Below are positions 43,556 to 54,759 of a stretch of DNA of 64,000 nucleotides, piece by piece; positions within the stretch are counted from its first letter, which is position 1; each line of letters begins with the position of its first letter. Under the pieces are notes generated by a model. The model saw only the letters and a list, made by a program, of their open reading frames with translations. It searched no databases and was not told the DNA's origin. The translations under genes were made by a program, and so were the position numbers. Origin of the DNA: Platanthera guangdongensis (taxonomy: Eukaryota > Streptophyta > Magnoliopsida > Asparagales > Orchidaceae); assembly GCA_039583875.1 (NCBI GenBank), contig CM077166.1, positions 78,800,564 through 78,864,563 of the forward strand, read 5' to 3'.

Positions 43556-45504
43556 TGTTAAAAATCAACAAACCGCAGACGCCCCCTTGGATACCCTGCT
43601 GAAAACTCAACAAACCGAAGGAGAATACGCCCACTTATATGTTGAAAGTTTTCCCGGATCGTGGAGTTAACAGTGGTTATCTCAACAAAGCAGTAACAAC
43701 CAGCAACACATGCAGCACAAGCTTCTTTATTGATCAAGAGCAAACTTCTTTACAAGGCGAGACAAACATGGCGAGACATGCTTCACCAAAAACCAACACC
43801 GGGAGAGCAGAGACAGTTACAAAGACAAGAACAAAAAACAAGCCGCGCGGACTCAAACAATCAAGCCGCCGACCTACTGCTGTGGAGTCCGCTCAGTCCG
43901 CCAGGTCGCCAGACCGCAACCCAAGCCGCGCGGACTCACCCTTACTCCAATGCTTAGCTCTGGACTCACCCTTACTCCAATGCTTAGCTCTGGACTCACC
44001 CTTACTCCAATGCTTAGCTCTTCACCGCCGGTCTGCACGCCGCCAGACCGCACAAGCTGCGCCACCGAATGGAACAGTCCGCCAGAAACCGGCGACTTCC
44101 TGAACTCCGAACCAAGTCGCCAAAGAGAAGACCGCCTGGCCGCTATCCGCGACCTGCTGTTTACCGCCTGTTGCTTAACCGCAGAGTCCGCACTGTCCCT
44201 GACCGCAATCAGAGCCAAGTCCTGGCTTTCCAGCGCTATCCGCACAACCTGCACAGCACAACCGGGTCAACTCTCTATCCGCGCGGACACAAAGTCCAGG
44301 CCGCAGCAACTTACGCGAGCTCAAAAACTGTTCACTTACTTCGGTCTAGGTTCCCCCATTTCCTGATTTGACATGGGTCCTATTTATAGGCACGACGATG
44401 AGTATGGTCACCGCCCTTCCCGATAGAATCACCGCCACAACCCGCAGCTAGAACATAGTGTGTCCGCCAGCCCGCGGACACACAATCCAGTCCGCCGCTC
44501 CTGTGCAGATAGCCAGTCCGCTCCAGCTTCTCCAAGGCCGGACTCCAATATCCAGCCCGCCTTGCCGCCAGAGACCAAGCCAGGACCACCACAGCCGGAC
44601 TCCACAAAAGCCGTGTCCGCCAATCTGCGGACAAGGCATCAGCCCGCAAACCCCGAGCCCGCAGCCACGCCATCAAGGCACCTGCCGGACTCAGCGGACA
44701 CCCGGCTTTCGTCTGCATCTCCCAAGTCCATTACCTCAACACCAAGGCACCTCCGGACTTAGCGGACACGCCAATCCAGTCCGCTAACAGCAGACCCCAG
44801 TCCGCGTATACAGCGAACTCCAGTCCGCTTCCCTGAGTCCATAACCTCATCACAAGGCTCAACCGGACTCAGCGGACTCTGGCTCCAGTCCGCACGCTCC
44901 TGCACAAGCAATTCTCCAGTCCGCATATCTCCAAGCTAGCACACAAGGCAACAGCACTTCTACTAAGCTTGGCGGACTGAGAAACCAGCCCGCGCTCCAC
45001 TGCGCGATCTCCCCGGACTGAGCCATCCTGGACTTGGTTCAATTCCCACCAAGTCCAGCCCACTGGCCGCAAGGGCCAGTCCGCACTTACAGGCGGGCAC
45101 TGGATCTAGCCCGCCATACCGGGCGACCTCCAGTTCCTGTCCGCGCTGACCGGCGGTCTCCACGGCTTTCACTTGCCGCTTCACTAGAGCAAGACCAAGG
45201 CATCTGCCAAACCGGTCTGCCGAGCTCCAGTTCTTCAGTCCGCTTCAAGCCGGACTCCGCGGATAACATTCCTATCCGCCTGGTTACTTCCTGGGAGTAA
45301 ACCGCCTGCTGAGCATACACTGGCCTGTCAGACCGCCGCTGTAGTCCGCGCCGTCCGCGCGAACAGACCGCCCAGGCCGCCACAGAGCAAACCGCCTGCA
45401 ACATCCCTGCCGACCTAGCAGTCCGCCAACCCAGTCCGCGTAGTCCGCGCGGATAGGTTTCCCAAGCCTTCCATTCACCCACTTTCACTTCACAGAATTC
45501 AACA
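43556..45504 (-). repeat. 3' LTR of copia-D (1949 bp)
   Basis: The minus strand runs from TGTTGAATTCTGTG to GATTTTTAACA. It is GC-rich with many AGTCCGC and CCGCGCGG motifs and has a 30-bp triplicate at 43932-44021. The end of the copia-D ORF lies in it (45504-45087). Other frames in it are incidental. Confidence 0.95.
43932..44021. repeat. 30-bp tandem triplicate in the copia-D LTR
   Basis: Three exact units beginning GGACTCACCCTTACTCCAAT at 43932, 43962 and 43992. The same triplicate is in the other LTR at 48213-48302. Confidence 0.95.
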
Positions 45505-47750
45505 CTCCCCCTTGAAGTGAGAAGTGGTGAATAACTCCAGCAGCTCCCGTAACCTTGCACCTGGTCCTTCCGATAGCATCTACGAAGAGATGTCCAAGAC
45601 ATAGTCCTCGCCCCGCATATCATGGACCATGAGGGAGCCCTCCAGCATCTCCCAAAAGGAGCCATGCTTCCCTCTGCCTTCTTCAGCTTCAACCTCCACT
45701 CATGCATCACAGGAGTATCACCAACTTCCTTGGACCCAGAAGCCCAAGCCTCGTTGCCTCTGAGAGAAGTCACCTCATCAGACTTGGTGTCAACCACCTC
45801 CTTGATTCTAGTGGGGTCATCACAGCCAGAAGTCCCTTGCTCGACCTGAGGGCTAACAAGGAAACACGGGACCAAGTCCACCGTGTTCCCTTCGCTATAT
45901 CGAGCTGGTGGCTTACTGATCCTCTTCGATCTCCGAAGAACCTGATCATGGCTAACCACCTCCGCTGCTTTTGAACCAGCTCCGTTCCCGGGCAAACCCG
46001 GAACAATGCTCCCTTTGTTCCCTGAACAAGACGCCTCCTTACTGGAACCAAGAGCACCTGGAGCAACGCTCCCCCTGCTACCTGAACCAGAAGACTCCCC
46101 TCTTGAACATGAACTGCCTGGAACATCGCTCCCCTTGCTTCCTGAACAGGAAGCCTCCGCCTTTGAGCCAGAAGGTCCTGGAGCATCGCTCCCCCTTCTT
46201 CCCGACTCTGACGCCTTTGCCCCGGAGCTAGAACAACCTGGAGCACCTGGTGACTCAGGCAACTCCACTTCCTTAGCAGCAGCCTCCTTCAGCCCACCAT
46301 CTGACCTGCTTAACTCTAGCTCCACATAAGAGCTACCCCAATACGGCGTCAACTCATCAAAAACAATGTCTCTCGACACTATGAGTTTCTTTGTCGCAGG
46401 ATCCATACACCTCCATCTTCTTCTCTGCTCATCATACCCTACAAAGACTAGCTTTGTTTTGAGAGCACCCGGAGAGTGTAAATAGCAGGTAGATCCAAAC
46501 ACCCGAAGGTGCTTCACTGAGGGCTTCACTCCGAACATTAGCTCATAAGGAGTCTTTACTATGATCGGAATAAGAGGCATCCGGTTGATGACATGAGTAG
46601 CACAAGCTATTCCCTCCGCCCAAAGAGCCTTCGGAACGCCTTTACTCCGAAGCCAACACTTGCAGGTCTCCGTTAACCAACGGATCATCCGAGCTGCAAC
46701 ACTACCCTGTTGTGAAGTATGTCCACAAGAAGGCTCCATCCGGATCCCTTGCTTCCTGCAAAAGCGTGAGAACTCGGTTGAGGCAAACTCACCACCGAAA
46801 CTTGTCCTCAACACCTTGATCCTCCGGCCAAGCTGGCCTTCGACAAGCTTCTTGAACTCCACAAACAAGCGTATCATGCTGGACTTCGTCTTCATAAAGT
46901 ATACCCAAGTATACCCAGAATAGTCATCAACCAATATCAGCATGAACCTGCTGCCTCCAAGACTGGCCGTGACGGTCGGTCCCACCAGAGCACAATGGAC
47001 AACCGCCAATGGTGCTTTACTCCTGGATTGTGCTTTGTCGACCATGAAGCGATAGGCTCCACTTTCCTGACATTCCGCACACCCCCGACCATCGCCATAG
47101 GATGACAATCTAGGCAAGCCTCTTACGAGTCTTCTTTCCGCCATTGCTTTCAGCTTGTCCATCCCTACATGCCCCAGTCTTTCATGCCAGATAGCAGCAC
47201 TATCCTTGGCATCCAGCCGATCAGATCCAGAACTAGTTGAAGTCCCAACTACGTTCTTCTCCTTCCTCCCTACCTGAGCAACGTTCGCCGAGAGCAAGGT
47301 AACCTTGCACTCCTTCCGAAGATGACCTTGCTGCTTGCATTTATAGCACCGTGGTCCTTCCTTCCTCTTCCTATCACGCCTAGGAGAAACACTCCTTTCT
47401 TCCTGATATGAAGTAGAGGGACCATCATCAGCAGCAACCTCCTTCACCTTCTTCCTGAACAACCCATCAAGGGAAGTCCAGACCTCCGCAGCTGACCGAC
47501 ATCCACTGATGTGGTCCAAGAGCTCCGATGAGATCACCTGCCTGAGAATAGACTCCGCTTTCGCATTTGCCTCCTTCCAAGCTCTCATCGCCTCAGCATT
47601 ACCAGCAGTATCCTCTTGTCTTCCTGCTCCGCATACAACCTCCCAAAGGTCCTCGCCAAGAAGAAAGCTCTTCATACAGGACTTCCACCGTTCACAGTTC
47701 GCCTCTGTAAGAAGATCAATACCAAGACAACTTGCATCCTCCACTGCCAT
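45087..47750 (-). CDS. Copia-D ORF: short gag, zinc knuckle and catalytically dead integrase
   Basis: An open frame of 887 codons. ATG at 47750 is chosen because the longer frame upstream runs through the primer site into the LTR. Residues about 1-100 are the start of a copia gag domain (RWKSCMKSFLLGEDLWEVV); its second half is missing. A CCHC knuckle follows (CYKCKQQGHLRKEC, 135-148). No protease motif exists before the zinc-binding region (WHERLGH at 188, CAEC at 224). The integrase core (about 245-400) is well preserved in fold motifs, but the three catalytic acids are replaced: VHCALVGP (Ala254), RTSFGGEF (Ser317) and QQGSVAAR (Ala353). Residues 500-600 are degenerate Gly/Ser repeats. No reverse transcriptase follows; residues from about 749 lie in the LTR. 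It may supply particle or nucleic-acid-binding function, with enzymes from elsewhere. Confidence 0.85.
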   Translation of the reverse strand: MAVEDASCLGIDLLTEANCERWKSCMKSFLLGEDLWEVVCGAGRQEDTAGNAEAMRAWKEANAKAESILRQVISSELLDHISGCRSAAEVWTSLDGLFRKKVKEVAADDGPSTSYQEERSVSPRRDRKRKEGPRCYKCKQQGHLRKECKVTLLSANVAQVGRKEKNVVGTSTSSGSDRLDAKDSAAIWHERLGHVGMDKLKAMAERRLVRGLPRLSSYGDGRGCAECQESGAYRFMVDKAQSRSKAPLAVVHCALVGPTVTASLGGSRFMLILVDDYSGYTWVYFMKTKSSMIRLFVEFKKLVEGQLGRRIKVLRTSFGGEFASTEFSRFCRKQGIRMEPSCGHTSQQGSVAARMIRWLTETCKCWLRSKGVPKALWAEGIACATHVINRMPLIPIIVKTPYELMFGVKPSVKHLRVFGSTCYLHSPGALKTKLVFVGYDEQRRRWRCMDPATKKLIVSRDIVFDELTPYWGSSYVELELSRSDGGLKEAAAKEVELPESPGAPGCSSSGAKASESGRRGSDAPGPSGSKAEASCSGSKGSDVPGSSCSRGESSGSGSRGSVAPGALGSSKEASCSGNKGSIVPGLPGNGAGSKAAEVVSHDQVLRRSKRISKPPARYSEGNTVDLVPCFLVSPQVEQGTSGCDDPTRIKEVVDTKSDEVTSLRGNEAWASGSKEVGDTPVMHEWRLKLKKAEGSMAPFGRCWRAPSWSMICGARTMSWTSLRRCYRKDQVQGYGSCWSYSPLLTSRGSVEFCEVKVGEWKAWETYPRGLRGLGWRTARSAGMLQAVCSVAAWAVCSRGRRGLQRRSDRPVYAQQAVYSQEVTRRIGMLSAESGLKRTEELELGRPVWQMPWSCSSEAASESRGDRRSARTGTGGRPVWRARSSARL
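45505..45513 (-). other. Polypurine tract of copia-D
   Basis: The minus strand reads AAGGGGGAG directly before the LTR start TGTTGAATTC. Confidence 0.88.
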
Positions 47751-47820
47751 GGTTCTACCACTGGTTTCCTCGACAGACGAGCAACTACTTCCATTGAGCA
47801 CTGCTTGACCACTCCAACAA

Positions 47821-47836
47821 CCTGGCTCTGATACCA
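47821..47836 (-). other. Primer-binding site of copia-D, tRNA-Met type
   Basis: The minus strand reads TGGTATCAGAGCCAGG directly after the LTR end AACA. The first 12 bases are the perfect complement of initiator tRNA-Met. Confidence 0.95.
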
Positions 47837-49785
47837 TGTTAAAAATCAACAAACCGCAGACGCCCCCTTGGATACCCTGCTGAAAACTCAACAAACCGAA
47901 GGAGAATACGCCCACTTATATGTTGAAAGTTTTCCCGGATCGTGGAGTTAACAGTGGTTATCTCAACAAAGCAGTAACAACCAGCAACACATGCAGCACA
48001 AGCTTCTTTATTGATCAAGAGCAAACTTCTTTACAAGGCGAGACAAACATGGCGAGACATGCTTCACCAAAAACCAACACCGGGAGAGCAGAGACAGTTA
48101 CAAAGACAAGAACAAAAAACAAGCCGCGCGGACTCAAACAATCAAGCCGCCGACCTACTGCTGTGGAGTCCGCTCAGTCCGCCAGGTCGCCAGACCGCAA
48201 CCCAAGCCGCGCGGACTCACCCTTACTCCAATGCTTAGCTCTGGACTCACCCTTACTCCAATGCTTAGCTCTGGACTCACCCTTACTCCAATGCTTAGCT
48301 CTTCACCGCCGGTCTGCACGCCGCCAGACCGCACAAGCTGCGCCACCGAATGGAACAGTCCGCCAGAAACCGGCGACTTCCTGAACTCCGAACCAAGTCG
48401 CCAAAGAGAAGACCGCCTGGCCGCTATCCGCGACCTGCTGTTTACCGCCTGTTGCTTAACCGCAGAGTCCGCACTGTCCCTGACCGCAATCAGAGCCAAG
48501 TCCTGGCTTTCCAGCGCTATCCGCACAACCTGCACAGCACAACCGGGTCAACTCTCTATCCGCGCGGACACAAAGTCCAGGCCGCAGCAACTTACGCGAG
48601 CTCAAAAACTGTTCACTTACTTCGGTCTAGGTTCCCCCATTTCCTGATTTGACATGGGTCCTATTTATAGGCACGACGATGAGTATGGTCACCGCCCTTC
48701 CCGATAGAATCACCGCCACAACCCGCAGCTAGAACATAGTGTGTCCGCCAGCCCGCGGACACACAATCCAGTCCGCCGCTCCTGTGCAGATAGCCAGTCC
48801 GCTCCAGCTTCTCCAAGGCCGGACTCCAATATCCAGCCCGCCTTGCCGCCAGAGACCAAGCCAGGACCACCACAGCCGGACTCCACAAAAGCCGTGTCCG
48901 CCAATCTGCGGACAAGGCATCAGCCCGCAAACCCCGAGCCCGCAGCCACGCCATCAAGGCACCTGCCGGACTCAGCGGACACCCGGCTTTCGTCCGCATC
49001 TCCCAAGTCCATTACCTCAACACCAAGGCACCTCCGGACTTAGCGGACACGCCAATCCAGTCCGCTAACAGCAGACCCCAGTCCGCGTATACAGCGAACT
49101 CCAGTCCGCTTCCCTGAGTCCATAACCTCATCACAAGGCTCAACCGGACTCAGCGGACTCTGGCTCCAGTCTGCACGCTCCTGCACAAGCAATTCTCCAG
49201 TCCGCATATCTCCAAGCTAGCACACAAGGCAACAGCACTTCTACTAAGCTTGGCGAACTGAGAAACCAGCCCGCGCTCCACTGCGCGATCTCCCCGGACT
49301 GAGCCATCCTGGACTTGGTTCAATTCCCACCAAGTCCAGCCCACTGGCCGCAAGGGCCAGTCCGCACTTACAGGCGGACACTGGATCTAGCCCGCCATAC
49401 CGGGCGACCTCCAGTTCCTGTCCGCGCTGACCGGCGGTCTCCACGGCTTTCACTTGCCGCTTCACTAGAGCAAGACCAAGGCATCTGCCAAACCGGTCTG
49501 CCGAGCTCCAGTTCTTCAGTCCGCTTCAAGCCGGACTCCGCGGATAACATTCCTATCCGCCTGGTTACTTCCTGGGAGTAAACTGCCTGCTGAGCATACA
49601 CTGGCCTGTCAGACCGCCGCTGCAGTCCGCGCCGTCCGCGCGAACAGACCGCCCAGGCCGCCACAGAGCAAACCGCCTGCAACATCCCTGCCGACCTAGC
49701 AGTCCGCCAACCCAGTCCGCGTAGTCCGCGCGGATAGGTTTCCCAAGCCTTCCATTCACCCACTTTCACTTCACAGAATTCAACA
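47837..49785 (-). repeat. 5' LTR of copia-D (1949 bp)
   Basis: Same length as the 3' LTR and nearly identical. Differences seen: 48998, 49168, 49254, 49371, 49581 and 49620 region, all C/T or G/A. Confidence 0.95.
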
Positions 49786-49909
49786 AATCGTCGACCCAAA
49801 CACGACATGCCCTGGGACACGACCGTGTCCCAGGCCATGTGCCCCCTGCCAAATTCCAAACTTGGCTCAAAATGCGTCCCGTCGCTCTTTTGAGTTTCGG
49901 GGCGTTACA
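49786..49909 (-). repeat. 3' LTR of Tekay-G, remaining part
   Basis: It continues the LTR after the copia-D target duplication and ends GGGGCGTTACA on the plus strand, which is the LTR start on the minus strand. Confidence 0.92.
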
Positions 49910-49928
49910 ACTCTCTCCCTCTTAAAAT
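49910..49928 (-). other. Polypurine tract of Tekay-G
   Basis: The minus strand reads TTTTAAGAGGGAGAGAGT directly before TGTAACGCCCC. It parallels the Tekay-2 tract. Confidence 0.85.
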
Positions 49929-49989
49929 AATTTCGTCCTCGAAATTACATAAAGGAAAGATAATCATAAACTTAAACGGTACGTGAGTG

Positions 49990-51517
49990 AAACAACTCCG
50001 GGTACTCCTCAAGCATGGTCTGCTCTCGCTCCCAATAGAGTTATTCCCGACCGCAATTGTCCCAACGGACCTTGACCATCCTGATCTCTTTGTTGCGTAG
50101 CCGCTTTACTTCCAAGTCCTCAATTCGAACGGGCTTGACCTTCGTTGTCAACCTATTCTTGACCGGCACTTGATCCACCGCGATCACATGCGAAGGCTCT
50201 TGCACCGCCTTCCGTAGCACCGATATATGGAATACATCATGTAGACCACTAAGCTCCACTGATAGCTTCAAACGATAAGCTGCTTCACCAATCCGCTCCA
50301 GAACCTCAAACGGTCCAAGGTACCTCGGGCTTAGCTTCTTCAAGTACCGCACCCGCGAGACTCCCTTAAACGGCTTGATCTTCAAGTACACCCAGTCGCC
50401 AACAGCGAACTCCACATTCCTGTGCTTGGTGTTATAGTACTTAGCCTGGAGGTCTTGAGCGATTAGCAACCTCTCCCGAATGGTTCGTACCAAAGAAGTA
50501 GAATCTTCCACCTCTTGTCGCTTGTACAACTTTGACTCGCTCGTTTCCAACCAAGACAACGACGTGCGACATCTTCTACCATAAAGTGCCTCAAAGGGTG
50601 CCATTTGTATGCTTGCCTGGTAGCTATTGTTGTACGCGAACTCCACCAAGTATAGGTGGTCTTCCCACTACTTCCCAAAGTCCAGGACACACATGCGAAG
50701 CATGTCCTCCATTGTCCTATTGAAAGGCTGTGTTGAAACTCAGCTTTGTTCCCAACATCTGCTGCACCAGCCTCCAATCATTGGATGTGAACCGCCCATC
50801 TCGATCACTCACGATGTTCCTGGGCACACCATGAAGCCGTACTATGTTATCCACATATAACTTTGTCAATTTCTCAACCGGATCATCCTTCCTATGCGGA
50901 ATGAAGTGCGACACCTTCGTCAGGCGATCTACGACCACCCAAATGGCGTCAATTCCCTTCTGTGACCTCAGTAACCCGTGCACAAAGTCCATAGTAATGT
51001 CGTCGAACTTCCACTCCGAAATAGGCAAGGACTTCAAGAATCCTCCCGGCTTTTGGCACTCTGCCTTCACCAAGGCGCATGTCTGACACTTCACCACGTA
51101 TAGTGCCACATCCTTCTTCAGTCCTGGTCACCAGAACAATTTCTTCACATCAAGGAACATCTTCGTGCTCCCCGGGTGAATCGTGTACTTGGTATGATGT
51201 GCCTTGTACAACAATTCCACCCGCAAAGTGCCCACATTTGGGACGCACAGATGACCGTCTTTCCAAAGTAATCCGTCCACAACCTCATATTGGGAATTTG
51301 ACCCATCCGGAGCCTCTATCATGAGCTGCTTCATGCTGATATCCACATCCAAAGACTGCCAAATCCAATCAGCCAGATCATACTGAACTTCCATCCAGTT
51401 CAATAGCGCTTCAGCACTCGTCTGCTTGTCTATGCAAGAGATCTCCAACGCCTCCAACTCCCGAACCAACCCCTCCTCATGGACCGACAGCCAATTGTCT
51501 TGAGCTGGGGCCGGCAA
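49990..51517 (-). pseudogene. pol: Tekay-G integrase with chromodomain-like tail
   Basis: Pieces in two phases. 51517-50717 has the zinc-binding region (HHTKYTIHPGSTKMF, CQTCALVKAECQ), the first catalytic aspartate (DDITMDFVHGL), VVVDRLTKVSHFIP and the second aspartate (NIVSDRDGRFTS). A stop lies at 51128. Just after the NTAFQ motif the sequence jumps to RTMEDMLR, so a deletion of about 25-30 bases removes the segment that holds the third catalytic residue. 50649-50041 has YNNSYQASIQMAPFEALYGR, GDWVYLKIKPFKGV, GPFEVLERIGEAAYRL, HDVFHISVLRK and the tail MVKVRWDNCGRE, then a stop with the tail continuing past it. Confidence 0.85.
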
Positions 51518-51518
51518 C

Positions 51519-53347
51519 TCAACGCGTCTGCAATCGCATTGCCTTTACCAGGCACTTAATGAATGTGTACTCCCCCAGGAACTCCATCCATCTACGCTGC
51601 CACATGTCCTGATCTTTTTGATCCAACAAAAATTTCAGGCTCTTATGGTCGGTATAGATATCGACCCTTACCCCATACAAGTAGTGCCTCCACAGCTTCA
51701 AGGAAAAAATCACGGCCTCTAACTCCAAGTCATGGACCGGATAATTCCTCTCGTGCACTTTCAACTGTCTCGAGCCATACGCTATACGCTTCCATGCTGC
51801 AGTAGCACGTAACCCAAACCACTGCCCGAAGCATCGCTGTAGATTTCAAAGCCTTCGGTCCCACTCGGCAAACTCAGCACAGGCACCGTGGTCAACCCAC
51901 ACTTCAACTCCTCAAAAGCTTGTGCGCACTTTGGCGTCCAAACAAACTTCTGCTCCTTCCTCGTCAAAGTAGTGAGAGGTAACGTTATCCGCGAGAAGTT
52001 CTACACGAAGCGCCTGTAATAGCCGGCAAGCCCCAGAAAACTCCGGACTTCCGCAACCGTAGAAAGCACAGGCCACTCTCGTATCGCAACAATCTTTGTT
52101 GGATCCACCGCAATCCCCTCTCCACTCACTATATGACCGAGAAACACCACTGAGGACAAACAAAACTCGCATTTCGAGAACTTGGCGTACAATTGATTCC
52201 TCCTCAGTGTCTCCAAAACCAAGTGAAGATGCTTGAAGTGATCTTCCTCACTCTGCGAGTACACCAAAATGTCGTCGAAGAAGACGATCACAAAATGGTC
52301 CAAGTACTCCCTGAAAGTCCCGTTCATCAAATCCATGAACACTGACGGCACATTCGTCAGCCCAAATGACATGACCGTAAACTCGTAATGTCTGTATCTC
52401 GTACTGAACGATATTTTAGGGATATCACTCTCCCTTATTCTCAACTGATAGTTACCGGACTTAAGATCCAACTTAGAGTACACCGTCGACCCGACTAACT
52501 GATAAAATAGACCATCGTTCCTTGGGATCGGGTACTTGTTCTTTTTCGTTAGCTTGTTCAGCTCCCGATAATCAATACAGAGTCTCAAGCTCTCGTCCTT
52601 CTTCTTAACAAAGAGGACCGGTGCGCTCCAAGGCGACGAACTCGGACGCATATCACCTTGCTCCAAAAACTCTTGCAGTTGAACTTTCAGTTCCGCCATT
52701 TCCTTAGGCGCTAGCCGATACGGAGAGCATCACACAGGTTTAGCACCTGACACTATCTCAATTGTGAAATCTATCTTTCGTTGAGGCGGGGCTCCAGGAA
52801 GATCGGCAGGGAACACATCAGGGTACTCCGATACGACTGAAATACTATCCAATGTAGGTTTAGTCTTTGCAACCTCCACTAGTGTAAAGAACAGCTCTAC
52901 ACCAGCACGAATAACCTTCACCACCTTAAGAGCAGACATCAACCTCTTGCTCGACCCTTTCAAGCGTGTAAAAGTCATCTCACAACCTGTTCCCAACTTG
53001 ACTTCCTTGCGACCGCAATCGATATGAGCTTGCTGCTCCGAGAGCCAGTCCATGCCAAATATTACGTCGAACTCCACCAGCGGCAGTAACGACGCTAGCA
53101 AATGGAACTCCTGACTCCCAATACGAATCTGAACGGCACAGATTCTCTCCATGCGCATCGAACACCCATTCGATAACAACACATCCAGTTTGTCCTTCGC
53201 CATCGAAGAAGGTACTCCGATGCGCGATATGAATTCTTCGGACAAAAAGGTGTGCGAAACTCCCGTACCAAAGAGTGCTCTCGCCGGATTATCACAAATC
53301 AAAACAAATCCTAAACAAGCAGTGGTAAGGTAACACGCACATAACAA
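51519..53347 (-). pseudogene. pol: Tekay-G protease, reverse transcriptase and RNase H
   Basis: Protease (53347-52730) reads ALFGTGVSHTFLS where the family has a DSG triad, so the catalytic aspartate is glycine. FDVIFGMDWLSEQQAHIDC is conserved. After a TGA stop, reverse transcriptase (52699-52001) shows [59 protein letters not shown] and the catalytic [10 protein letters not shown]. RNase H is split by stops and a frameshift: [15 protein letters not shown] (near 51850) and [23 protein letters not shown] (51764-51519). Confidence 0.88.
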
Positions 53348-53540
53348 GTATGAAACAATTTCACTTGCTATAAATTTAAACCATACTTGTCACCACATCC
53401 GCTTGTTTAATGGCCTCCTGTTGGCCAAGATTATAAACTCTCAGTTGAGCCGGAGCATAATGGGATGCAGTTGACTCCACGGCCTTGCCCTTCACTTCGT
53501 AAGTTGCTCTCAGCTTCATTTCGGACTTGGGACGTCCGCT

Positions 53541-54540
53541 CTAGCAATTGCGGGCATAGTGCCTCGGCTTTCCACAAGTAAAACATGCACTTGGGGTCCA
53601 ACCCGTAGTCGCCCCAGAAGCAACGAAAGAAGGAGCTGGACCCGAAGTCCTAGCCTTCTTAAAGAACTTACGGTACGCAGACTTTGAGGTAGTCGGCACC
53701 TTGAACTCAGACTTCTTATCACCAAAGCTTTTCTTTGCCTGTACATTCTTCAAGTCCTTCTCCAAAGATCGGGCCGTGTTGACCAGGGTCAAGAAGCCCT
53801 GCGTCATCGGCCACGAGAGTAGTAGCCTCAAGTCATCCCTCAGACCTTCATAGAAACGGTTGGTCTTACGCTCCTCATCCGCAAACGTAGAGCTAGCATA
53901 CCGACCCAATCGAGTAAACTCATGGAGATACCCGTCCACACTACTCTCTCCTTGCATCAATTTCAGGAACTCATTCTCCAAAGCTATCCTTTGTGCCGAA
54001 GGGAGGTACCTTGACAAGAACAGTCTCTAGAACTCTTCCATCGAGATGTCTGTAAGTTTCCTTCCTCTCAAGAGATGCAGCTCCAAACCCTCCCACCACA
54101 GCCTAGCGTCTCCATCCAATAGGAACGTAGCTATAGTGGTCATCTGCCACTCCTCCGTTTTAGTAGCTGTCAGGACTCTCTTCACTCGGGAGATCCAGTC
54201 TTCAGCTGGAGATGGGGTTCCCAACCCCGAGAACACAGGAGGATTAAAGCTCATAATGTTCTTGAGCTGTCTTTCAGTTGCTTGCCTCAGCACCAAAGGC
54301 TCCACTACTACCTGCTCCACTCTTCTCGGTTCATCCCTTTGTAGCGGTACCTGCTACATCGTAGGAGCGGGCTGCTGCATTTGTCGTACAGGCTGCGCAT
54401 TGATCATGGCAAACACTGCTTCGGCAACTAGTCGTATGGTTTCAACCGAGAGAGGTGTTGTAGGAGCATCGTTTGGTACACTACTAGCCTTAGAAACTCG
54501 GCGTTTTGACGGCCCAACGCCGCTTCTGGTCACCTATAGT
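53541..54540 (-). pseudogene. gag: Tekay-G gag
   Basis: One frame with stops near 54358, 54027 and 53541. The gag domain reads FSGLGTPSPAEDWISRVKRV, LLDGDARLWWEGL and FLKLMQGESSVDGYLHEFTRLGRY. A CCHC knuckle follows (CFTCGKPRHYARNC). The likely start near 54540 is GTG in place of ATG. The stops at 54027 and 53541 are TAG. The region 53348-53540 links gag to protease and involves a change of phase. Confidence 0.82.
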
Positions 54541-54739
54541 TGTATAAAACACCGTTAAGCGACCATACAAAATTGCAAAAAGCAATTATAGGAACACGCA
54601 CGTTCCTCAAACACCTGTATTTTCATTCCTAAGTGTACATTCATGGGTTCTTTTGATGTTATAACGATGACGCACACACATGTGCTCACCACCTCTTAAA
54701 ACGAATTCGTCCACGAATTCATTTTAATCCCGACTGAAA

Positions 54740-54757
54740 CTAGGAGTCTGATACCAA
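54740..54757 (-). other. Primer-binding site of Tekay-G (degenerate tRNA-Met type)
   Basis: The minus strand reads TTTGGTATCAGACTCCTA, two bases after the LTR end. TGGTATCAGA matches the initiator tRNA-Met complement, then it departs. Confidence 0.78.
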
Positions 54758-54759
54758 AT

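Larger units (their letters stand above)
43556..49785 (-). mobile_element. Copia-D: young non-autonomous Ty1/copia element
   Basis: Two 1949-bp LTRs (43556-45504 and 47837-49785) flank a 2.33-kb internal region with a tRNA-Met primer site, one long ORF and a polypurine tract. Target duplication AATCG lies at 43551-43555 and 49786-49790. I count about six differences between the LTRs, all transitions, so it inserted recently. It lacks protease, reverse transcriptase and RNase H. Confidence 0.95.

Noticed and set aside
43639..45300. Many open frames in the copia-D LTR, repeated at 47920-49581
   Set aside because: They are exact duplicates because they lie in the two LTRs, overlap on both strands, and are open because of high GC content.
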